NCBI GenBank assembly: GCA_965140555.1
Contig: OZ223259.1
Span: 2,418,001-2,482,000 of the forward strand
DNA length: 64,000 bases
Source of the DNA: UBA1351 sp965140555
GTDB lineage: Bacteria > Bacillota > Clostridia > Lachnospirales > Vallitaleaceae
Direction of reading: 5' to 3'
Under the pieces are notes generated by a model. That model was not told where the DNA came from, did no database searches, and worked only from the letters and a program-made list of their open reading frames with translations. Numbering within the stretch: position 1 is the stretch's first letter; every line of letters starts with the position of its first letter. Both the position numbers and the translations under genes were made by a program. Of this stretch, positions 56,504 to 64,000 are shown one piece after another.

Positions 56504-59362
56504 ATGAAAGAACAGACGCAATTATGCTATGTCGGTATTGGAGCTTCCGCAGGTGGGTTACAGGCCCTCAGCGATTTTTTTGATGCTGTACCGGATGATT
56601 CCAAAATGGTATATGTAGTGATTCAACATTTGTCTCCAAATTATGAAAGTATGATGGATGAACTATTAGCCAGACATACCCATATTCAGATTGAGATGGC
56701 TCGTGATAAGATGAAGATTAAAGCGAACCATATTTACTTAATTCCTCCTAAGTATGATTTGACGATATATAATGATACTTTATTTTTGGATCCGATTGAT
56801 TATGGGGAGAGTCTTCATTTACCTATTGATAAATTTTTTGAAACGTTAGCAGCCGATCAAGGGCCCCATGCAGCGGCTGTTATTTTATCGGGAACAGGAA
56901 GTGACGGAACAAAAGGCATTCAAGCGATTAAGGAAAGTGGAGGATATGTTCTTGTACAAGATCAATTGAGTGCTCAATTTGATGGGATGCCACAGAGTGC
57001 CATTCGCTCAGGCCATGTAGATGATATATTGGAACCCTATCAGATGCCGGCAGTTTTAGAGGAACATTTCAAACATTTCAAATTGACTCAAGAAGGACCA
57101 AAGGGAAGTAAAACTATTAACGAGGGGCTGGATTTTGTTGAACGTGTTATGAGAATTTTGAGGGAGTTTACAGGTATTGACCTAACATCCTATAAAGCCA
57201 ACACCTTATTGAGGCGTTTGGATCGTCGCTTTGCAATTAACAAGATTGATAACCACGATGATTATTTGCGACTGCTAAAAGAATCTGATGAAGAAAAAGA
57301 GCTTCTGTATAAGGAAGTGTTTATTGGGGTAACCGAATTTTTTAGAGATGAAGAAGTATTCAAGTTTGTTGAAGAGAAGATTATCCCTCAACTAATCAGT
57401 GGATTTGAACAACTACGTATATGGATACCGGCCTGTTCAACAGGCGAAGAAGCCTATAGCTATGCGATGTTGGTGCGTGAGTATTTTGATAGAACCCAAA
57501 CGATCAAAGAGGTAAAAATTTTTGCGACAGATATTGACAAACGTTCTTTAGATAAAGCCGCAGCCGGTAAATATTCGGCTACAGAGGTTGAAGGTATACC
57601 CAAAGAACTGTTGGCAAAGAATTTCGAAGAAGTCAATGGTGCTTTTCATGTTGTTGAGGAACTGAGACGAATGATTGTTTTTGCCAAACATAACCTTATC
57701 AGTGATCCTCCTTTTTCTCATATGAGCATGATATCGTGTCGTAATGTATTTATATATTTGAAGGTTGAAGTTCAACAGAAAATTCTATCAAAATTCTATT
57801 TTTCATTGGATAAGCAAGGAATACTTGTTATGGGAAATAGTGAGACGGTGGGTGATATGAAGGATGCATATGAGACAGTTGACAGTAAGCATAAGGTCTT
57901 TACTAAGAAAGAAGGGCACCGACACTCTTATTTGGATAACTTAAACGATATGGGGTCTTACAAATCAGCCATTGATAAGATTGATAAGACAATAAGTCAA
58001 CGCCGGGCAGCTACAGAGAGTTTGCTCCTTAAGGTAATGAGTAAATCGATGCGACCGTCGATTATATTAGATGAAAAGGAACAGATTGTACAGCTCATAG
58101 GACCTGTCAGTCAATTTATGAAAGTAAAAGAAGGCCGATTTAGCAATAATTTGTTTACAAACTTCCCGGAACAATTGTGTGCTTTTATTACGCATACAGT
58201 TCGTCAGGTGCGATCTTCAGGGGAAAAAGTCATCATGAGAAATTTGAAGTATACTATAGATAATACAGCTGTTGCGATTAACTTAGAATGCGTTTCCGTT
58301 CAAGAGCGTGATAAAGTATTTTATAGTATTAGTTTTGATAGGCTGGAGGTTGAAGAAGAGGATGAAGCCATTCAGATAAGAATGGAAGACGGAAGTCGTA
58401 TTAAGCAATTGGAAGAGGAACTAGATATAGTCAAGAACAACTTAAGTGCAACGGTTGAAGAGGTTGAGACATCGAATGAAGAACTCCAATCAGCCAATGA
58501 AGAGTTAATTGCCAGCAATGAAGAACTTCAAAGTACGAATGAAGAACTGCAGTCTGTCAATGAAGAACTCTATACGGTCAATAGCGAATACCAAGAGAAG
58601 ATTCATCAGCTTACAGAGCTTAACAATGATTTGGAAAATCTCTTGAACAATATCGAGGTCGGAGCAATCTATTTGGATAAGAATATGCGAATCAGGAAAG
58701 TGACCCCGTTGGTATCAAAAATGACCAATATAATGGCTTCTGATTTAGGCCGGCCAATTGGGCACCTGTCAATTTTTGATTATAGTTATGATATTATCAA
58801 AGATATCCGCGAGGTTAATAAGACCCTCAAAATAATGGAAAAAGAGATTGTGGATAAATTGGGGCAGTATTGGTTAATGCGAATTCGACCTTATCGTACG
58901 GAATATAATTCCATTAGTGGTATTTTGATTACGTTTATTGATATGACCAGTTTAAAGAAGCAAATGAACAAAACCATTATTGCCAATGAACGATTGGAAC
59001 AGATTATGAACTTTGCACACGTTGCTTGGTGGGAATGGGATATTAAGACAGGTAATGTTGTGTGTGATGATTTGAAAGCAACAATGATTGGCTATCATCC
59101 AAACGAGTTCCCTAATAATGTTTATGAAATTTGTGATTTGATACATCCGGATGACTATGAGCAAACGATGCAGATTATGCGAGATCATCTCATGGGGAAA
59201 ACGGAGATATGGGATGCTACTTATCGTATTCGAACAAAATCAGGAGCATTCAAAATCTATCATGACCAAGGTAAAGTTATTGAATGGAATGAAAAAGGTG
59301 AACCTGTTTATGCAAAGGGGTCGGTTATCAGTGTAACCGATCTTGAGGAGGCAGGTGAGTAG
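56504..59362 (+). CDS. CheB-CheR fusion with coiled coil and PAS domains
   Basis: A 952-residue fusion. Residues 1-190 are a CheB methylesterase domain without a receiver domain (catalytic Ser15 in GIGASAGG, His42 in IQHLSP, Asp near 135 in SGTGSDGT). Residues about 215-470 are CheR methyltransferase (RRLDRRFAINKI, FIGVTEFFRDEEVF, WIPACSTGEEAYSYAMLV, RNVFIYL). A long coiled coil with repeated NEELQS units spans about 630-710. Two PAS domains follow (about 715-810 and 825-945). Methylation and demethylation of an acceptor regulated by PAS signals is the expected role, but no chemoreceptor is encoded here. It starts a signalling operon: the next gene begins three bases after its stop. Confidence 0.92.
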   Translation: MKEQTQLCYVGIGASAGGLQALSDFFDAVPDDSKMVYVVIQHLSPNYESMMDELLARHTHIQIEMARDKMKIKANHIYLIPPKYDLTIYNDTLFLDPIDYGESLHLPIDKFFETLAADQGPHAAAVILSGTGSDGTKGIQAIKESGGYVLVQDQLSAQFDGMPQSAIRSGHVDDILEPYQMPAVLEEHFKHFKLTQEGPKGSKTINEGLDFVERVMRILREFTGIDLTSYKANTLLRRLDRRFAINKIDNHDDYLRLLKESDEEKELLYKEVFIGVTEFFRDEEVFKFVEEKIIPQLISGFEQLRIWIPACSTGEEAYSYAMLVREYFDRTQTIKEVKIFATDIDKRSLDKAAAGKYSATEVEGIPKELLAKNFEEVNGAFHVVEELRRMIVFAKHNLISDPPFSHMSMISCRNVFIYLKVEVQQKILSKFYFSLDKQGILVMGNSETVGDMKDAYETVDSKHKVFTKKEGHRHSYLDNLNDMGSYKSAIDKIDKTISQRRAATESLLLKVMSKSMRPSIILDEKEQIVQLIGPVSQFMKVKEGRFSNNLFTNFPEQLCAFITHTVRQVRSSGEKVIMRNLKYTIDNTAVAINLECVSVQERDKVFYSISFDRLEVEEEDEAIQIRMEDGSRIKQLEEELDIVKNNLSATVEEVETSNEELQSANEELIASNEELQSTNEELQSVNEELYTVNSEYQEKIHQLTELNNDLENLLNNIEVGAIYLDKNMRIRKVTPLVSKMTNIMASDLGRPIGHLSIFDYSYDIIKDIREVNKTLKIMEKEIVDKLGQYWLMRIRPYRTEYNSISGILITFIDMTSLKKQMNKTIIANERLEQIMNFAHVAWWEWDIKTGNVVCDDLKATMIGYHPNEFPNNVYEICDLIHPDDYEQTMQIMRDHLMGKTEIWDATYRIRTKSGAFKIYHDQGKVIEWNEKGEPVYAKGSVISVTDLEEAGE

Positions 59363-59364
59363 CG

Positions 59365-60945
59365 ATGAAGAAAGAAGATGCAATTCTTCGAATAGAACAT
59401 GTATTGGAAGATGAGAATCGCTTAAAGCGGTATGAAGATATTAGTGAGATACAAATGCTCATACAGGAATTGAATACTTATCATACAGAACTTGAATTTC
59501 AAAACGAAGAGTTAAAGCGTACAGAAGTACAACTCCGTGAATCCATGCGGTTTTATCATGATTTATTTGAGCAATCGCCTTATGGGTATATAGTGTATCG
59601 GCCTAATGGAGAAATAACAGAAATTAACAAGCGTATGCGTGATTGGTTGAATTGGGAGGAACAGCTTAATAAAGAACAGACGGTATTTGCATTGATAGCG
59701 AAGGAAAGTCAAGATGCTTTTTACTTTCATCAGAAGGAGATTTTACAAAACGATGAAGTGCGTGTTGCAGAGATTGTAATGCGTGCAGGGGATTCCCCTT
59801 TATACGTGCATATGTTTAGTGAACGGGAAGTCCTACCGGACGGTGTCTATATTAAGACAGCATGTATGAATATTACAAGTCGTATTAAGCAGAGCGAACG
59901 GCTGTTGTATTTGAGCTATCATGATCAGCTTACAGGCTTGTATAATCGCCATTATTTTGAAGAAAAACTATTAAAAGGCATGAAACATTCATCCACGACC
60001 GGGGTTGTCTATATTGATATCAATGACTTGAAAATGGTCAACGATGTCTTTAGCCATGAAAAAGGGGACTGGATGTTAGGTGAAGTGGCAGCAATCTTAG
60101 ATACGTTAGTAGGCACTAAGGGTTATGCTGTTCGATGGGGAGGCGATGAATTTATTCTCGTCATACTTGACACCGATCGAGAAGGAATCAAAAAAATAAA
60201 AGAATCTATTATTTTAGGCGTGAAAGGAATAGAGGGGCTTCCTTTTGAAATTACAGTCTCTGTAGGTTATAGCATGGTGGAACAATGCAGTGGTGATTTA
60301 ATGGCTGCAATTGCCAAAGCGGAAACCGTCATGTATTATGCAAAATATAGTTATCATGCATCCAGTAAGAAAGATATTGTAAGAAATATGATGGAAAATC
60401 TCCAGCGGTCTATCTTTTTCGAGCGCGATCACTGTCACAAATTACAGTCCTTGTGTCGCAGATTAGGGCAGGCCTTGTCATTGGACCATTATAGTATGAA
60501 ACAACTTAAACAAACCTGCTTTTTTATTAATATCGGTAATCTAGTTGTTGAAAACAAGTTGCTGACAAAAGACTCTTCTTTGGAGAAAGAAGAACGATAT
60601 GAAATGGAGAGTCATACAGAAGCGGGATATAAACTTCTTAAAGGTATACCGGAGTATGCCGATATTGCAGATTTGGTGTTGTATCACCACGAGCATTATG
60701 ATGGAACCGGATATCCAAGAGGGTTGCAGGGAGATGAGATCCCTTATGTGGATAGGATTATTCGTGTTATTGATGCCTATGTAGCCATGATAAGTGAACG
60801 TCCATACCGCCATGCTTTGACAGAAGAAGCGGCAGTAGCAGAGCTTATAAAAGGTAAAGGGAAGGTGTATGACCCCTATATTGTGGATGTTTTTGTAGAT
60901 AAGGTACTTCAAAAGCGGCCCAACGAGGTGACAGATGAAAGATAA
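59365..60945 (+). CDS. PAS-GGDEF-HD-GYP-like signalling protein, HD motif degenerate
   Basis: A 526-residue cytoplasmic protein. An N-terminal helical ELNTYHTELEFQNEELKRTE motif precedes a PAS domain (about 60-175). A GGDEF domain (about 190-345) has intact WGGDEFILVIL near 259-263. The C-terminal HD-GYP-type domain retains MESHTEAGYKLL and HHEHYDGTGYPRG (about 448). At the HD position it reads FINIGN instead of HDIGK, so a key metal ligand pair is missing. Diguanylate cyclase activity is plausible and phosphodiesterase activity is doubtful. It overlaps the next paralogue by 11 bp. Confidence 0.88.
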   Translation: MKKEDAILRIEHVLEDENRLKRYEDISEIQMLIQELNTYHTELEFQNEELKRTEVQLRESMRFYHDLFEQSPYGYIVYRPNGEITEINKRMRDWLNWEEQLNKEQTVFALIAKESQDAFYFHQKEILQNDEVRVAEIVMRAGDSPLYVHMFSEREVLPDGVYIKTACMNITSRIKQSERLLYLSYHDQLTGLYNRHYFEEKLLKGMKHSSTTGVVYIDINDLKMVNDVFSHEKGDWMLGEVAAILDTLVGTKGYAVRWGGDEFILVILDTDREGIKKIKESIILGVKGIEGLPFEITVSVGYSMVEQCSGDLMAAIAKAETVMYYAKYSYHASSKKDIVRNMMENLQRSIFFERDHCHKLQSLCRRLGQALSLDHYSMKQLKQTCFFINIGNLVVENKLLTKDSSLEKEERYEMESHTEAGYKLLKGIPEYADIADLVLYHHEHYDGTGYPRGLQGDEIPYVDRIIRVIDAYVAMISERPYRHALTEEAAVAELIKGKGKVYDPYIVDVFVDKVLQKRPNEVTDER

Positions 60946-62470
60946 TATTACAAAAAAAATAGAAGATGTATTAAAAAGCACGCGTCATATAGAAGAGTTA
61001 AAAGAATCTCAAGAGTTTGAGGCCCTACTTTATGAGTTAAAAGGGTATCATATGGAATTACGTCTACAAAATGAAGAGTTAAAGCGGACCCAAGAAGCTT
61101 TGGAGTTAACTAGAACAAGGTATACGAGTTTGTTTGAAAATGCCCCTTATGGGTGTTGTTTGTATAAAGAAGATGGAGAAATTTTTCGAGTAAATCGGCG
61201 ATTTTTGGAATTAGCCGGGATACATGAATCAGATATTCATAAAAAACCCATATATGCATTAGTGGCCCCTTCAAGTCAAGATGATTATTACTTTCATTTA
61301 GAAGAATTAAAAAACAAACAAGAAACGTCGAATGGAATGATTGTATTTGCTGAAAATATGAGTCGATTTATTGCCATAAATAGTATGTATGTTGTATTTA
61401 AAGGAAGACAATATATTCTAACAGCTTTTAATGATGTGACGACAGAGGAGATTTCAAGACAAGAGATAGAGTTTCTCAGTTATCATGATCGTTTAACGGG
61501 ACTTTTTAACCGACATTACATGGAGTATATTATAGCAGAAAATGTGATCAAAGTCGGAAGTGTTATTTATATAGATATCAATGACTTTAAACTTGTTAAT
61601 GATGTTTTTGGTCATGAACTAGGGGATGATGTTTTGGAAGCTATCGCTAATGTCATGTCCGAAGTGGTTTTATCAGAAGGCATTGCACTTCGTCTAGGTG
61701 GGGATGAATTTATAATAATTGTATATGAAGAGAATGTGGAGTATGTCAAACAGATAAAGGCACGTTTGAATGAAGAAGTTAAAGCGTTGTCTTCTTTTCC
61801 TGTACCCATCAGTTTATCTCTTGGACATAGTGTTGGATTCCAAGATGGCATTCAGACTGCTGTTAATCGGAGTGAGAAGATGATGTATTATTCCAAGTTA
61901 ATGTATCATATGTTGAATAAGCAAGATATGCTAGATTATATTTTGAATTATACGTTTACGACATTTTCCCATGAACAAGACCATCATGAGGATATGATGA
62001 GGTTGGCAGAAGAATTAAGTCAGTATCTTAACTTTATCACAGAAGAACAGGAACATTTTCTTTTTGCGGTAAAGTATATGAATATAGGCTATGCAGTAAT
62101 CGCATCGTTGTCTTGTGATGCACATAATCGGTTGACAGAAGAAGGGATTGTTCAGATGCGTAAGCATACAGATGCCGGATACAAAATTATCAAGTCTGTT
62201 CCCGAGTATACGAGTATGGCCAAAGTGATTTTACATAGCCATGAGAATATAGATGGGAGTGGTTATCCTCAACAATTATCTGGTGACGCTATTCCTTTCT
62301 TTTCAAGATGGATCCACATATTAGACGTATATACAGCACTCACAGAGCCTCGTGCCTATCGTAGGGCATATAAAGAAGAAGAGGCTTTGGCTTATATTAT
62401 AGAGCGTTCAGGCATGGAGTTTGATTCTGCAATGGTAAAGCAATTTGAAAGGTTTATTGAAGTGAAGTGA
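60935..62470 (+). CDS. PAS-GGDEF-HD-GYP-like signalling protein, second copy
   Basis: A 511-residue paralogue of the preceding protein with the same order: helical YHMELRLQNEELKRTQ, PAS (about 60-170), GGDEF with LGGDEFIIIVYE near residue 255, and an HD-GYP-like end. That last part retains RKHTDAGYKII and NIDGSGYPQQLSGD (about 440), but has VKYMNIGY in place of HDIGK and HSHEN instead of HHE. The GGDEF site is intact. The ATG at 60935 overlaps the end of the first copy. Tandem duplication followed by divergence is the simplest explanation. Confidence 0.88.
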   Translation: MKDNITKKIEDVLKSTRHIEELKESQEFEALLYELKGYHMELRLQNEELKRTQEALELTRTRYTSLFENAPYGCCLYKEDGEIFRVNRRFLELAGIHESDIHKKPIYALVAPSSQDDYYFHLEELKNKQETSNGMIVFAENMSRFIAINSMYVVFKGRQYILTAFNDVTTEEISRQEIEFLSYHDRLTGLFNRHYMEYIIAENVIKVGSVIYIDINDFKLVNDVFGHELGDDVLEAIANVMSEVVLSEGIALRLGGDEFIIIVYEENVEYVKQIKARLNEEVKALSSFPVPISLSLGHSVGFQDGIQTAVNRSEKMMYYSKLMYHMLNKQDMLDYILNYTFTTFSHEQDHHEDMMRLAEELSQYLNFITEEQEHFLFAVKYMNIGYAVIASLSCDAHNRLTEEGIVQMRKHTDAGYKIIKSVPEYTSMAKVILHSHENIDGSGYPQQLSGDAIPFFSRWIHILDVYTALTEPRAYRRAYKEEEALAYIIERSGMEFDSAMVKQFERFIEVK

Positions 62471-62504
62471 GTCTAATTACCTATAGGGTGTCTTGGGGAC
62501 TAAC

Positions 62505-62532
62505 TTGACTAAATATACAATTGTGATACGAT
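62505..62532 (+). promoter_or_regulatory. Possible promoter of the third paralogue
   Basis: TTGACT (62505-62510), 16 bases, TACGAT (62527-62532), between the second and third paralogues, which are separated by 100 bp. The third may therefore be expressed separately. Confidence 0.5.
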
Positions 62533-62570
62533 TAGTAGGATTGATTAAAAGGTAATTATGGAGGTAGCAA

Positions 62571-64000
62571 ATGGAACGCTATAATATGGAGAAGAGAATT
62601 CGGGAAGTATTGGAGTCCGGATCCACGAAAACACGTTTTGATGTAGAGTCGGATGTTGAGACATTGATTCACGAATTGTCGACATATCATGCAGAACTGG
62701 AATTTCAGAATGATGAATTACGTAGAATTCGGAATGAATTGGAAGATTCAAATAGGCGGTACAAGAATCTTTTTGAAGATGCACCTCTTGGATATGCACT
62801 GATAACAAGGGATGGAATAGTTCGGCGTATAAATAGGACGTTTGGAGACATTGTACATAAAATAAATTCAGAGCTTGTGGGGCGCTCATTTCTTTCCTTT
62901 ATTACTCCGGAATGTCAGGATGATTTTTACTTTCATGTGAATGAGGTCTTCGAATCAAGTGAAATCGTCGAATTAGAAATGAAAATCCTTGTGGGTCAGA
63001 AAAAGCGGCATATTCATTTGTACAGCAACCAAGAAATTTATATGGGAGAACGTTGCCTGAAGATGGCAATGGTGGATATAACAAAAGAAAAAGAGCAGGA
63101 ATCAGAGATACAATATTTGATGCATCATGATAAATTGACAGGGTTGTATAATCGGAGATATATTGAGGAAGCTATTGAACGCGGTAAATGGAAGAATTAT
63201 AAATTGAACATGGTCTATATCGATGTCAACGATTTGAAATTTACCAATACTCTTTTTGGTTATGAAGACGGCAATAAACGGTTATTGGCAGTAGCTAGGC
63301 AACTCAAGGATTTATCTCTGGATGAGGATGTGTTGGCGCGATGGGGTGATGATGAATTTATTGTGCTACTACAAGATCGATCCTATTGGGAGACGAAACA
63401 GTGGATTTCAACATTAGAGACACAACTTAGAGAGTTGGAAGAATTTGATTATCCACTGAGTATAGCGACCGGTTATTGTGTTATTGAACGGTTTCTTGGG
63501 CAGATAGATGAACACATATTGAAAGCTGAAAAAGTCATGCAATGTGAAAAAACGGATTATCATAACATTGAGAAAAAACGTATTGCAGATGATTTAATGC
63601 GTAAGCTATACCGTAAAACGCCGTGGTTGAAAGAACATAATGCCTTTGTTGGGAAAATGGCTATAGAGTTTGCTAAATATATTCATTTGTCAGCGGAGGA
63701 TATACGAAAAATGAGACGTGTCGCAAAGTATAAAGATGTGGGCGAGTTTTTGATGGATGAAAATATGTTAAATAAGACGGGGCAATTGTTAAGACCTGAG
63801 CGGGATGTAATACAAACACATCCTGAGATTGGTTTTCAGTTGCTTAAGAATATGAATGACTTAGAAGATATTGCATGTGAGGTTTTAAATCACCATGAAC
63901 GCTATGATGGGAGTGGTTATCCATCAAGAATAGAAGGAGATAGAATACCGGTCATCGCTCAAATCATTGGAATGATGGATACCTATGTTGGCATTCAATT
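62571..64000 (+). CDS. PAS-GGDEF-HD-GYP-like signalling protein, third copy (cut by window end)
   Basis: An open frame of at least 476 codons running off the window end, preceded by GGAGG. It has the same layout as the two upstream copies: helical LSTYHAELEFQNDELRRI, PAS (about 60-170), GGDEF-type domain and HD-GYP-like domain. The cyclase motif reads RWGDDEFIVLL, with Asp replacing the second Gly of GGDEF, near residue 257. The HD site reads AKYKDVGEF, keeping Asp but losing His. THPEIGFQLL and HHERYDGSGYPSRIEGD near 446 are intact. Both activities are therefore uncertain. Confidence 0.85.
   Translation, partial: MERYNMEKRIREVLESGSTKTRFDVESDVETLIHELSTYHAELEFQNDELRRIRNELEDSNRRYKNLFEDAPLGYALITRDGIVRRINRTFGDIVHKINSELVGRSFLSFITPECQDDFYFHVNEVFESSEIVELEMKILVGQKKRHIHLYSNQEIYMGERCLKMAMVDITKEKEQESEIQYLMHHDKLTGLYNRRYIEEAIERGKWKNYKLNMVYIDVNDLKFTNTLFGYEDGNKRLLAVARQLKDLSLDEDVLARWGDDEFIVLLQDRSYWETKQWISTLETQLRELEEFDYPLSIATGYCVIERFLGQIDEHILKAEKVMQCEKTDYHNIEKKRIADDLMRKLYRKTPWLKEHNAFVGKMAIEFAKYIHLSAEDIRKMRRVAKYKDVGEFLMDENMLNKTGQLLRPERDVIQTHPEIGFQLLKNMNDLEDIACEVLNHHERYDGSGYPSRIEGDRIPVIAQIIGMMDTYVGIQ

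Noticed and set aside
60541..60981. Long minus-strand frame in the GGDEF/HD-GYP region
   Set aside because: It is complementary to a strongly supported plus-strand gene and shows no domain or ribosome binding site.

Overview
The window looks like a chromosomal segment of a fermentative, carbohydrate-degrading Clostridia (Bacillota). Evidence: moderately AT-rich DNA, strong AGGAGG-type ribosome binding sites, TTGACA/TATAAT promoters, a tyrosine T-box leader, a cobalamin riboswitch, NrdR boxes, sugar ABC importers without their own ATPase, and a GntR/LacI hybrid regulator. It may be a Lachnospirales/Vallitalea-like anaerobe. The genus is not decidable from the sequence alone, and no rRNA or tRNA gene is present.
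Layout. 1-1755: end of a membrane protein, a DUF4865 gene and a divergent LysR regulator. 1779-9551: GntR/LacI regulator and a sugar ABC importer (lipoprotein plus two permeases, the first frameshifted at a T7 run) with a GH38 alpha-mannosidase. 9552-11355: a visibly more AT-rich accessory patch with an ECF sigma factor, a short membrane-anchored partner and two small unknown genes. 11641-13223: AraC regulator, then a small membrane protein/XRE regulator pair under a promoter carrying two copies of a palindromic operator, followed by a 118-bp MITE-like element. 13357-22975: LacI regulator divergent from an importer operon encoding a P-loop kinase fused to a GH13_18 sucrose-phosphorylase-like domain, a GH32 beta-fructosidase and a GH172 (DUF2961) protein. 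23119-27892: rhamnose catabolism (rhaB, rhaA, rhaD, fucO-like). 27976-31445: nucleoside hydrolase, CE4 deacetylase, PDZ/radical SAM/DUF512 protein. 31583-34926: cobalamin riboswitch, terminator and BtuFCD-type importer. 34970-39154: LysR and AraC-like regulators (the latter flanked by related repeats), an SDR protein and a MetE-like methyltransferase. 39135-42819: class I ribonucleotide reductase under two NrdR boxes. 42850-47627: DtxR/MntR-type regulator with a TroABCD-type metal importer. 47636-51720: AraC regulator divergent from a GH2 beta-galactosidase. 51797-56416: small membrane protein, methyltransferase, membrane GGDEF protein, permuted papain-like hydrolase and T-box-controlled tyrS. 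56504-64000: CheB-CheR-PAS fusion followed by three tandem PAS-GGDEF-(degenerate HD-GYP) paralogues, the last cut by the window end.
How the genes work together. The 14701-22975 operon is the most unusual part. The combination of GH172 (known to act on difructose dianhydride I in Bifidobacterium), GH32 and a kinase-phosphorylase fusion suggests uptake and intracellular breakdown of a fructose-containing oligosaccharide. It would be controlled by the LacI repressor through a repeated operator. Both sugar importers lack an ATPase gene and probably share an MsmX-type ATPase encoded elsewhere. The right end is a cyclic-di-GMP signalling cluster in which the HD catalytic motif is lost in all three HD-GYP-like domains.
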